From NCBI GenBank assembly GCA_947034895.1, contig OX344761.1, positions 27,168,863 through 27,232,862 on the forward strand: DNA of 64,000 nucleotides, given 5' to 3'. Of the stretch, positions 47,215 through 58,700 are shown piece by piece. This DNA comes from Rhytidiadelphus loreus (lineage: Eukaryota; Streptophyta; Bryopsida; Hypnales; Hylocomiaceae). Within the stretch, counting starts at the first letter, position 1, and each line of letters starts with the position of its first letter. Made by a program: the position numbers and the translations under genes. The notes under the pieces are model-generated. The model did not search any database and was not told the DNA's origin. It worked only from the letters and a program-made list of their open reading frames with translations.

Positions 47215-48192
47215 TTAACCCTAGACCGCCCAAGAGGACAAAAAGTGTCCTCACATAGTTTTAAGTTAAATTCAAAGTACTGTAACTTTTGCATCCGATG
47301 TCCAAATTCAATAAAACTTGTTGGAAAAGTTGCGCCTTTTCTTCTAGTTTGTGTGTTAAAATTTTCAAATCAATCCAAGAGGTAATGATTTTCTGGAAGC
47401 CAATCAAAGTTCACAGGCTCAATTTGATTCACCAAAGTGCACTTCATGGCTGCAACTTCAGGGGCTTGTATCTCCTTCATCCAATGTTCGATTTCAATCA
47501 AATTTGTTGGGTTGGGTTTTCCTTGAATTCTAGTTATTGTAGTGAATTTTTTATGTCAATCCAAGTTGTTTTGAATGTTTGGGAGCAATTCGAAATTCAA
47601 AATCCCGCCGTTTATGGACTATAGTGAACTTTGGTGGCTTGTATCTTCTTCATAAAATGTCCGTTTTCAATAAATAAAAATTTGTAAAAGTTGCACATAC
47701 TAGTCTAGTTTGTGTGGCTAAATTTTCATATCAATACAAGAATTTATGAATGACTGAGAAGCATTTTAGTAGAAGGAGGTTCAACCCTAGATGTGTTTTT
47801 TGCAACTTTTTTTGCCTATTTATGACATTTGCAAGCTATTTTGCAAACACATTGAGTCAATGAATGATATTTTTTTTCACCAATGTGCTCGTATCCTGGT
47901 TTTGAATCACTTTGTAGTTTAAAGTTTTTTCATTTCATTAGGTTTAGAAATCAAATTTGGCCTCTAAATGTGTTTTTAGGAAAATTTCAGCATTCTTTTT
48001 CAACACTAAAACATTATAATCTTGCAATCTACATGGTCAAATGACTTCAAATTTGATCCATGACATCTACAACATGTGTACTACATGATTGTATGGTTAA
48101 GATCTTTATTACTTAGTCACATTTAGATTTATAGCACTTCAAAAGCTAGGATGTTTTTTTACCCAAAACGGCCATGGGCGGTCTAGGGTTAA
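47215..48192 (+). mobile_element. TTAA element, family F copy 2
   Basis: 978 bp. Both ends read inward TTAACCCTAGACCGCCCA, an 18-bp perfect inverted repeat. It is nearly the same length as 3680-4656 and very similar along its whole length, including the three internal ~170-bp degenerate repeats. Non-coding. Its intact ends suggest it is the better-preserved copy. Confidence 0.92.
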
Positions 48193-48245
48193 TGAATTAA
48201 TTTTAAAGTATTTTTATAAAAAAATTTAATATTTTTTAAACAATA

Positions 48246-48322
48246 TTTAAATTTTAGATTTTTTTTAAATTTTAGATTTTTTTTAAATTTTAGATTTTTT
48301 TTAAATTTTAGATTTTTTTTTA
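48246..48322. repeat. 18-bp minisatellite, ~4 units
   Basis: The unit ttaaattttagatttttt is repeated about four times with slight length variation. Confidence 0.85.
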
Positions 48323-48424
48323 ATAATTAATTAATCAGACTGTCCGGAAGCATGGGGAACCATGGCCGGAAGGTCTATCACAAGCCTCATTTCTCTTCTA
48401 ATGATTGTCTTCTCTCTCTTTTTA

Positions 48425-48690
48425 AGGTAGCTTCACACCTAGAGGCTAGGCCAATTCTCCTTGAGCCAAATTGCACAAAATCCAACAAATATGATGTGTT
48501 GAGAAGAACAATATTTTATAAAAGAATTTTTTTTTTAATTGAAATTTGACAGTAATCCCAAAGCCAAGGATTGGCCTTGTGCATCCAATTCATTTAGTTC
48601 GGCTATGTCAAATAATTTCTGTTGTGAATAAAAAATTCATTCCACCAAATTGGATTGGCTTCTAGTTGTAAAGTGACCCTTACATGTAGT
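48425..48690 (+). repeat. Family L element
   Basis: The ends read inward ggtagcttcacacctagagg and agggtcactttacaactaga. The body aligns in reverse orientation with 32436-32672 (tctccttgag, gaaatttgaca and others). Non-coding; the transposon class is not determined. Confidence 0.65.
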
Positions 48691-50925
48691 ATCGTCTAGT
48701 AAGCATTTGAGTGTGGTTCAAGTTACTATACATGGTGGTTAGAGTTGGCATCTCTTGTCTAATATTTCATTTTTATTTGGAAAATGATTTTTGGCATGTA
48801 CTACAAATAGAAATATTTTGTGAAATTCTATTTTCCCATGAAAAAAATTAATTTTTTTGAAAATTTGAATTTCCAAAAAAATTGGCATTTATTTTTAGAA
48901 ATAGTTTTTGCTAGCCTTGATGACAAGGTATGTAATAAATTGTCTAGGTTTTAAGTTTTTCACTAGAACTTCAACTAGTTGGTCAAACTTTTTCATTGAG
49001 CCACACCTAATTTTAAGCCTAAGATAAACAACATATTTGAAGCAAAAATTAAAAAGAACCACTTTACTTCATATACAAAAGAAGGAAGTACATGAGTATC
49101 ATATATTAGTTTTCCTTGTTATTTATGAGAATTTTTACATAATGTCAATCTATAATGCTTTTGTAGCTATTTTTATTTACATTTAAGAAAAATTATTCAA
49201 GTTTCCAAAAAGTACATTTAAAGATATGTTGAAAGCCTTTGGTCAATTGCCAACAAGATCCAATAACAAAATTAAGTTATTAAATAATGTAAACTATGTT
49301 CAATTATTTTTGGACAAGGTTAATATACATATTATATACGTTTTGTTTACAAAGTGAAGTTACAACCACTTTTACCAATGAAAGGAGAGTGGATAACAAG
49401 TCACAACAACAATACTTAGGATTTCTAGGGTTATAGACAATAGTATTGATTTTATTGACGAAATATTGAATACTAAATGTGGTAATCTCCCTTTGTTTAA
49501 ATAAGTGATTGGTTATGTCTAATAAAGATATAAATTGTCTATTGTACCATTCAAAGAATTTTGCATAATATATGATACAATTGGCACTTGCAAAATCAAC
49601 ATTGCATTTTTATGCAATCTCAATCAAGTATACCAAAATTTTTATTAAGGAAAAAGAAAACATTTTATTTTTAGTGAGTTCTTTTAGTCAAATTTCATGA
49701 TTTTTACTCGATAATTGATGGAAACCATTGGTGATGAATTTTAAAAATATAATTGTGTAGAAATTGTGTAGGAAACATCAATATGTACAATGTTGTTTTA
49801 TAAATCTCAAAAAGTTTGAAATTCACTCTTTAGGGAGTTCAATGTTCAAATGTGGCATACCTAAATTTTCGTGAAATAGATATTTATATATTATAACTAG
49901 ATTATGGCTAATAAAGAAACAAAACATATGTATTTTTTAGTTCATTTAAGGTAGGGACTTACAAATGTGCCATTGACCCCAAAGTGTCATCTTCACTAGA
50001 TTTACATCTAATTAACCAATATCTACCTCCATTGAAGAAACAATTTTAGAACAAAACTTTGACCCTTTATAACTTTTGCATGGATTATCTAAGTGAAACA
50101 TTTTTTGGTGTGTTGAAATCCCCCTTCAATTGCCAACAAGAAAATATATTAATTTGACTAGTCTAATAATAGTCTGACAAAAAAAGTGGTGCATTTGGGA
50201 GTCCCTACCTCAAGAGTCACAATGGCAATGAAAGGATTATCAGAACGAACATCTTCACAACAAAATTGGCATACGTTGCCTCAAAACTGGACTCGCCATT
50301 ATGACCTACATTCATTCAATTTTTTGTCTAGAGTTGGTTCATGATGCATCCATTCAATTTTTGTCTGGAGTTGGTTCATGATGCATCCATTGTGTATTGG
50401 GACAAAGGGTGACAGAGCTGTCCAACAGAGGCGTCAAATTTTTAAATCACTATGGCGAAAGAAGAATCTCATAACCTGCACATGGCAGTGCAGGAATTGC
50501 AAGATCTGACTCCGTATGAGATGTGGATAGAAGTAACATGGATGCAGGTATTTCAAAGCAAAACAATCATGTGTAAAGAGCAATTGTCAGTGAAGGCAGA
50601 ATGAAGGGAATTGATGCAGAGAGACCCCCTCATACGGGGTCTTTTCTGCGTGTAAGTTATAAAATTTCTCAACGGAAGAGTGGTAACACGTTGGCAGCAC
50701 TCCGTGCTACAAAAAACAACTAATAAACCAAAAAAAATTGAACAACAGAGTAACCAACTCTTGCCTAACCTCCAAGATTAACAGGAAAAAAGAGAAAAGA
50801 ATGTACAAAAGAGCTATTGCAATTACAGGACACTACTGAGAACGTGATTTACCATTGCTATCATTGAGAGCTACCATTGCAATCATTCAATGAGAACTAC
50901 TGTTGCAATTACCGAAGACAACTTA
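48691..50925. other. Intergenic DNA with one tandem duplication
   Basis: AT-rich to about 50200, then nearer neutral GC toward the 3' end of SCD2-like 2. A 38-bp unit starting cattcaatttttt is duplicated at 50313-50350 and 50351-50387. No gene is recognised. Confidence 0.5.
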
Positions 50926-52659
50926 CTATAATATAAAGGAAGAGCTCAGAGTCCGTTTTAGACTGTTGGACCCCTGCAAAACTTCCAGCACATCCACCTT
51001 GTGATCGGCAGCATCTTTGCTGATCTCTCTCCGGGAAATGTTCCATAACTGCTCCTCAATCCCGAGCGCTCGGAGCTCCATCATGCCACGTTCCACATCC
51101 ACCTGATCACGCACTGAGGTCTGAAGCATGGTTCGGCTAATCCACACTTGGATGCATTCCTCGGCACGGACACGTTCCAAACCATTCGTCTTTGCACGTC
51201 GCCAGAAGTACACCAGCCATGCCTGCTTGAACTGCACATCCTCAATCTCTATGGGACTCAACTCTACATTACTCAAAGTTTTCGGACTGTCGATTGAATC
51301 CCGAGGAGTTCCAGTCTGTCGGTGTCGTGACAATGCTAGCATGACTGTGTCTTCCACCTTCAAAGCAGCAAGCTCACGCAACCCTTTCTCCACTGCTAAC
51401 ATGCTCTCAATGTTACCTTCCCCTGTTATGTCATTCACATCCCGCGTCTTCTTCCCCTTCGGCAGCTCCAAACCAATGCTGCTCTTGATCTGCGAGCTCG
51501 GCTCTTCCTTTGCGCGTTGCCCTGCAGACAGCACAACCTCCAGTGGTAATGGCGCAAGTGATGACCAGAAGTCTGACTTTGAAGTTGCTATCTCGGGATG
51601 AATCCCATGCTTGGCAGCCAATCCCCAGTAACGCGCGAGCCAGCACCGCTTCAACACGACCTCCTCCATTTCCTCTTGTGTCAAAATCATGCGATGAGTC
51701 ATGGTTCGCAACGCTTTCACTTCGGTCTCCACCTCGTGAGCAGCTGCCGAAGCGGCAGCTGCCTCCTCCCTTGCAGCCTCCGCCTCCAGTTTCAGAGCAG
51801 CGATCTCTTCATCCTTGACGTCTTTGCTATGCTCCTTGGCTGCCCTCAGAGCTGCTTCACGTTGCTTCAGAAACTGCTCCTTCCTTGACCGCAGACGTGA
51901 ATCCAAAGAGTCGACAGATGAGTCAAGCGAATGCTGGCCAACTGACATGACCTGCCTCTCCAATTCTCGTGTCCGAAAGTCTTTCTCGGACAGCCTCTCC
52001 TCCGCAAGGCGTAGCTTGTCGAACAGGCTCTCGTTGTCTTCTTGCAGCATATCGATTTCATCCAGCAAAGCGGCTGCTTCTCTTCTAGAGTTTCGGTCCA
52101 CTCTGGTGTCCTGCAACCCTGAGGGATCCGAGAAATGCTTCCGAAGCCGATCCTCAGGAGCTGGGTCTCGCAAATGAGCAGGAACCGAAGGAACCGAAGC
52201 AACCGAAACCAATGGTTTGGGGCGCTGGAAAGAGGCTGTCTGAGCAGCAATTACAGAAGGGGTAGGCCTCAAAGTAGTAGCGCCTCGTGGATTCAAGGTC
52301 GGCCGTTCCGCGGGTGGTGCACGAGGAGAGTCAATGAGAGTCCTTGCAGCTCTCGGAGAGGGCTCTCTTCGTGAGTCCACAGCTGATATACTTGACAAAT
52401 ACGACGGGTTGTAGTGAGGCATGACCTCGTCCTCGTCTTCCTCATCTGAGCCAAAGTCGCGATTGGCTTGCATCACCTGCGCCAAACGTGCAGCTGCAGC
52501 CTTGGCAGCGTAATTCTGGCCCCTTCGCAAAGAGTTGAGCGAGGCCGAGCCTGGTTCGTGACGCGAGTTGGAGCGTGAGTGGAGTAAAGTTGACCCCCCT
52601 GAGGACACACTTCGTTGCCTGCCGAGCGCTGGACTCGCGGTTCTTTCCGTCTCTGCCAT
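50926..52659 (-). CDS. SCD2-like coiled-coil protein 2, intronless
   Basis: One uninterrupted 577-codon frame and a paralog of the gene at 40516-42201, with the same order of parts. It has a Ser/Arg-rich N-terminus with [20 protein letters not shown], a coiled coil (LQEDNESLFDKLRLAEERLS) and the block [20 protein letters not shown] to [20 protein letters not shown]. Then come [20 protein letters not shown] and [17 protein letters not shown]. The central block is almost identical between the two proteins, and close at DNA level too. The N-terminal region and the last 40 residues are much more diverged. Family role: partner of SCD1 in clathrin-linked traffic and cytokinesis (Arabidopsis). It is divergently oriented to the DZIP1-like gene. 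Confidence 0.9.
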   Translation of the reverse strand: MAETERTASPALGRQRSVSSGGSTLLHSRSNSRHEPGSASLNSLRRGQNYAAKAAAARLAQVMQANRDFGSDEEDEDEVMPHYNPSYLSSISAVDSRREPSPRAARTLIDSPRAPPAERPTLNPRGATTLRPTPSVIAAQTASFQRPKPLVSVASVPSVPAHLRDPAPEDRLRKHFSDPSGLQDTRVDRNSRREAAALLDEIDMLQEDNESLFDKLRLAEERLSEKDFRTRELERQVMSVGQHSLDSSVDSLDSRLRSRKEQFLKQREAALRAAKEHSKDVKDEEIAALKLEAEAAREEAAAASAAAHEVETEVKALRTMTHRMILTQEEMEEVVLKRCWLARYWGLAAKHGIHPEIATSKSDFWSSLAPLPLEVVLSAGQRAKEEPSSQIKSSIGLELPKGKKTRDVNDITGEGNIESMLAVEKGLRELAALKVEDTVMLALSRHRQTGTPRDSIDSPKTLSNVELSPIEIEDVQFKQAWLVYFWRRAKTNGLERVRAEECIQVWISRTMLQTSVRDQVDVERGMMELRALGIEEQLWNISRREISKDAADHKVDVLEVLQGSNSLKRTLSSSFIL

Positions 52660-55600
52660 TTCTGATCAGTAAGACTGGCCCCACCTGCATGTATTGTGGC
52701 GCTCCGGAAATAATAGGTAGCACACGGCCCACTCCAAATTGCTCGAGTCTCTCTAGCTTCACAGACCTTGGAAAAAGCTATATTTGAGATGATTTCAAAG
52801 TCAAAAACTCGGAGAAAAGAACAACTTCCAACTTGGTGAGAAGAAAACGCCCACACTTGGTCCTCCTTCCATTCTTTGTTTCCTACAGCACCACATCTGC
52901 AGAGCGTGGAATTTGTTAAACAAGAGAACTGGACTTTCCTAACATTTAGGAGTGGAGCTCCAAACACCTTGGGCCCATCTCCTAATTCAAGGAAGAGTCA
53001 GAGAATCCACTGACATGTTGTTTCTTTAACACACATCCAATTACATCTTGTGTTCAACAATTTTTGAAGAAGAGAGTCCCTAAAAGCAGTTACTTCAATA
53101 CCTTCCGGACAATAGACTCGCATGTTATGAAGCTTTTCATGAGACCAGTGCCCGCTAGACGACTGGAAAGGACGAAAGAATGCACCATGGTACCGACTGA
53201 GGAAGACAATCACGCATATACATGGTCTCCACTGCGCTTTTACTAGGGTTTACTACGGGTTTTCCTGGTATAATTCTTTGTAGAATGCTATCAACATCGA
53301 GCTCTTGCATCTCCACAGGGTAATCCGGTTCTAATTTACTACAACCCCACACCTCAGAAAGTATTCCTATTACATTCAAAACTACTGTGAGAAGGAATCA
53401 GGAATTGGTTTCCATATTAACAAGAGCCATGTTCCTAGAAATATTCAATAATCAGATAACAGAGAATACTACCACTCAAGCTTAATCGCCTCAGACTCTC
53501 CATAGTGTAGACCATTGCACCAAAAGGTGTCTCGAGGTGGGATTGAAATGAATGCTCCCGCTAAAGGCTGGTTGAAAAATGAATTATCTACCAAATGTAA
53601 AGTATCTTTCTTGCAAAATTGACTCCTCACCTCACAGGGGAATAGATTGCTGCCTAGCCTATACGACAAATAGAGTACAAGTAACAGGGTAGTAAGGTTA
53701 ACTCCACTCCTGCCGAAAAGCTAGAAACTACAAAGTACTGGAACTTGCGCCTTATACATGCACAGAATGAAACAACATGCACACTTGCGCAACGTGCATT
53801 ATCAAATCCAAAGAGTACAAAGATGCTCCGGTTTATAAGGGCTTGGACTCATCCGCCACTTTCGCAATTCGACCACGAACAGATGATCCAACGAGGGAAA
53901 GAAAACGGAAACGAAACACAGAAAAGAAGGAAATCATGAAGTGAAGGTATGAAAGTTCAGAAAAGAAGAACTCAGAACATGTAAAAGAAATCAATGAAAA
54001 GAAACGAAAAGCACAACCGGCTCCAAAACAAAAACCGACAACGGGAAAACAACGAGAAAACGAGTCGAAGAACTCGAAGAAGACCCACCTCGCAAACCAG
54101 TCGGGAGCGGCAGCAGCAGCAACAACAGCAACAACAACAAAATCGATGATAGCGAAATGACAAAAAGAATTTGCAGCCACGCGCAAGCGAGGAAAGAGGA
54201 AAAAACCATGTGCTGGAGTTCTCGCAAATTTCTCCTAGTTGGCGGCAAAGCCAGTCCTGTAGCGCAGCTGCAGGCAGCTTGTCTCGAACGGGGAAGCCCG
54301 TGTGAATAGCACCCTGGATAAGCTTGTTTGCAAAACCTAAGCTTGATTATGCATTTTTAAATGCTTGATTATGCATTTTTAAATGCTTGATTCAGTACTA
54401 AGCGCAAAGCGTCTTGAGGGTTTGCTAATTTAGGTTATGGTGTCTCAATTTGGTGAGTTCGTGCCTCGATAGAAACCTCATATCTGGCGTTGTCGGTCGG
54501 TGATGAATTCAAGAGCGAATTTCGCTGCCCTAGCTAGAAAACTTGATACTTCTGAATGGCAGCCTTGTAGTTCTTAATTGGAGATGTGACATTAGGGATG
54601 TGAAAGTGCAAGACGTGCTTTCCTCAAGAAGACGTGATTCTCAAACGACATTTGAAAACTTTGGAGGAATATATACTTTGGAAGGAAAAAAATTGCGTGC
54701 TTTGTGTCCAATTAGGCAATAAACCTGGAAACGAGGATCGTGAGGTGGTGTCAGAATTCAAGACTTTGTGCCTCAAGAATGAAGGCGACTTCGGCATCTC
54801 GATTAGAAAATTCTACGAGGGCCTAATACTTTGAGTCACGCAGGGCTGAATTTGGAAAGAAACTGCTGAGCTGTGACTGAAATCATGAACTGTGACAACC
54901 TCTATTAGTCTCATGTGAAGAGATGCATGTCGATGTGCAAGAAACCTTTGGCTTATGGGATCATCATTTTAGGGTTCCGTTTCATTTGGAAAGATTACGA
55001 TCTCTGTAGCGAATTTACACACTGTGACGGCCAATTTGCTGATTCACGTTATAGAATGAACTCATCTCATTACTTCTAATACGACGTTGGTGCATTCTTC
55101 GATTTGATAAGGGGATTTGTAAAGATTTTGTAAAGAGTTGCATTGTGAGAGAGAGTCCTGAATTAAAGAGGTTCGAGTAAGATAGCCAATTTGAGTGATA
55201 TCAAATTGAATCGAGTGCAATGTGATCAAGTCAAGGTGAGTCAAGTCAAGGCTGCGAAATTCGATCTACAACGATGAATTTAGGGTTTGCTGACGATCTT
55301 CGCATAGAAGATTTGTGGAGTTCGGATTCGTGAAACAGTCTTGCAATAAATAAGAGCTTGGCGAAAGGATTGAGACTTTACCACTTGAATGGATCGGAAA
55401 GGTCGAGATTATCGTCATGGAGGAAGCGCACACCGCGTAAGAATGTTGCAGCAAGTGCACTGAGGTGAAGGTTTCGTAGATGGTGCCCGATTTGAGTTTC
55501 AGAAGCGAATTGCAAGGATTGACTGGCGCACTTTGCACACCATTGACGTCGATCGCGTCATTCGCGAAGTGGGTAATGTGACACAACCTCTGTCCATGGA

Positions 55601-55779
55601 TTTGGCCGATCAATGTCACACTGCGGTCGTAGTGTTCGCGGATCTCTTTGGTTCGATTTAGGGTTAGGGTTGAACATGCTATGCGATCTACGATTGAGGG
55701 TTCGATTGATTTTGCAATGCCAGCATCATAAGGGTTTGCGATCTCACGTGAAATCTTATCACTTTATCTGGTGGATCAG
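52660..55779. other. Divergent intergenic region, SCD2-like 2 and DZIP1-like
   Basis: Near-neutral GC with no confident coding exon. It should hold the 5' regions of both genes. It contains a CAG/CAA-type run (54110-54141), a 22-bp unit starting gcttgattatgcattttt repeated twice and followed by a partial copy (54341-54392), and a telomere-type box at 55657-55671. The first coding exon of the DZIP1-like gene probably lies in its right part but could not be fixed by phase. Confidence 0.45.
55657..55671 (+). promoter_or_regulatory. Telo-box-like motif
   Basis: TTTAGGGTTAGGGTT lies about 110 bp upstream of the first recognised DZIP1-like exon. AAACCCTAA-type boxes occur in plant promoters and 5' UTRs. 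Function here is inferred only from position. Confidence 0.35.
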
Positions 55780-58700
55780 ATATTGATACATTAGAGTCGG
55801 TGCTGGATACGGTTGCATTCGGCGACATTCAAGGAGAAGACACTCGCCATTTCACTGAAGCCAACTTCGTGAAGATTTTCCGTCTTGCTCAATTGATGGT
55901 ACAAATGGCACCAAAACCGAACCCCTTTTCCAATGTTCAATGAAACGTACCTTCTTAGAACTTCAAAATTGCAATTCTGGTTCTGATAATTCAGTAAAGG
56001 TCTTTAAGGACCAGTATTGGGTCTCATATAGGTCTGGTTTTAAACTGACAAGGTTATGAAGCAGACAATGAACCGGATCTCAAGAACATTGATAAAGATG
56101 CTATGAAGCTCTATGAATGCATGAGGGCTCCCCACTTTATTGATGCATTGGAATTGAGTTGCGCAGGTGGAGTATCTGCTTCACGTCCAGGATTTGTTGG
56201 CAGACCACAAGAGTGGGCTCCTTCAGTCTAGGGCTAATATGGAGCAGAAGAATGAAAAAATTCGGTCACGTTTCTTGTGTCAAAGAGATGCCCTGCTACA
56301 AACCCGCCATGAATTGAAACAAGCCAAGAAGGTGGTTAAGTTTACATTTTCAGAATGACCAGATGCATTTGATGTGTCGTGTCATTTTTTGTGAATATTT
56401 TCCACCTGCTGCCACTGGCATAACATTCTAGAGAACTCTTGTTGAGGACCTTCTGAATTGGCATGAAATGGAATCCTTGGCACGTGGAGTGGATCCCTGA
56501 CACCTTGTTTTCCAAGTTGAGCTCCACTTGAACAAGTGAGAGCTCCTCGATCCAATGAGCCATTGACTTCACATGTGAGAGTATGTCCAAGCTCGATTTG
56601 CTACGATTTGGCATGACTTTGCTTTAAATTACGTTTTAGCTAGTACTTTTCTCAAAAGGTGCCGTGTCAGTACTATACAAGAATATTAAGAGATAAATTG
56701 TCATGTGAAATTGCAGACCTTAAAAACATATAAGGTTATTCTGAAAGCTCAGGAAGAGAACAATCAGACCTCTCAAAGTAAAGAGCCACAGGTCAGCCTA
56801 GAATATATGTGACCTGCATACAATCCATGATTTGGTGATGATTTGTTCTGTTATGGGATTGTATGTGCAGGGAACTTACTGGTCGCATTCTGTTGCAGGT
56901 TTGGAAATGCCCCTCTTGTGAGAAGGCTTTTGAATCCTCATACTATCTGGCAAGTTTCTCAACCCTAGGCATCTATCAACGTAATCTCTCGGAAAATTAT
57001 ATCAGAAGTACCTAGAACACCTAGCTGCGTTAAACCCTGCCATTTTATCGCCGTTTTAGGCAGTTTCTGTCGTAAACCCTGCCCGTTGGAAAGTGGCTAG
57101 GCTTCCTAGAATACCTCTAGGTCTATTAGTGGTGTGTTGATTATCATTCTGAGACATAAATGACATGAGAAAGTGCTTAAACAGGATATGCATGTTGCAA
57201 GGAAACATCAAAACAGGCAGGAAATGACGCAGGATAAGATCCTTGCTTTGGTCTCCACAGCTGAAGAGGCTACCGCTGCACGAGTACACAATCTATACCC
57301 ATCTGCTCTTCTTTTATAACACTTCACTCATACGTATGATCAAATAGCACCCATTGTTGCCCGCGTCGATTTGATAGAATCAGTAGCTGAATTTCTTTGA
57401 CATATTCTGCAGTTTTTTAATACTTTTTTGATAATTTAAACTTTAAGACTGATTTTTAACACTGAAAGGTACGAAATTTTACGAGATTTCACTGGCCCAA
57501 TTTGATTGATCATATAATGAGAAATATAATTCAGAATAGACCAAATTTTATATCACCAGAACCAGTGAAAAACATTACATGTGTTGGTAAAATCATAAAT
57601 AAAATTGAACAAATGAAAGTCCCTGTATGACCCACTCAGAAATGCTTAAATAAATGCAACATATAATTTGAGTCTTTTGGTCCTCTGGGGTTTAACTGCA
57701 TTGTTCATCTTTTTTATATAGGTGAAAGCTGAGATGAGCTTCGCTGTCCAGACAGAGATCCAACAGCTTCGTGAGCGATACCAGGTCAGTCCTCCATCCT
57801 TCCCAGCATCTTTAAGCCCAAAGCATGAGGACTGAAAACGTGTTAGTGTCCTTCAATAGATAGTATGGATGTGATTGTCGTTTACTTCTGTTCTCATAAT
57901 TGCAACCAAAGAGGGATTCACAATCGAAACTCCCCACCCCTGTAGCGTCATCCTCGTACATAAATCTTGACCCTGGAATGCTGGTATAAGACTCATTCTT
58001 GTCCATAAAGACATTAAAGTCTCAGTGTGAGGATGTATATTATCCAAGGTTGCTAATACTTTGGAAACAACGCAATGACAGGCTGATTTGCAACGGGCAG
58101 AAACCAACTCTAATACCCAGGTATTTCAATTTGCTATAGTAGCTTATTTGCAATTTCATAGTTACTTGATCCTGCTTTACCCCTTAAGTGCCCAAATGGG
58201 CTATGTGTCCTCTTCCATATCTTTAGGTGTTGAAACAATCATTTAGGAAGTCTTAAGGAGAAGGTAGCAAACGTGTCAATAGAAAGAAGAAATTATGTCT
58301 TACATTTTTTAAAGATAAATCTATGTTTTAAAAGTTACTATAACTGACTATTAGCTTCCAATTGAAAGTGGACCTTCTATATTTAATTTGTGCATTTAGG
58401 GGTTAAAGGGAATCGTTTGCTTCAGCAATAACCGTGGCACTTCTCTGTCAGTTAGCATAAGAGAATCTGCAAATTTCCATGTGACCATCCAAGCATATCC
58501 ATCAAAGATTAGGTCGTGTTTTACAATTCTAACAGCTTAGGGTCAGTTATTAATAGGTGTTGTATTACGGAAATAAATTTACTCATATGTTTGTAGTTGC
58601 TGAAGCACTCTATACTAGAAATTCTTATCTAGAGGATTGTGATCCTATTCTATATTTGTTTGTAACCTGAAACACTCAGAAGAGAGATTCTGATCCTAAA

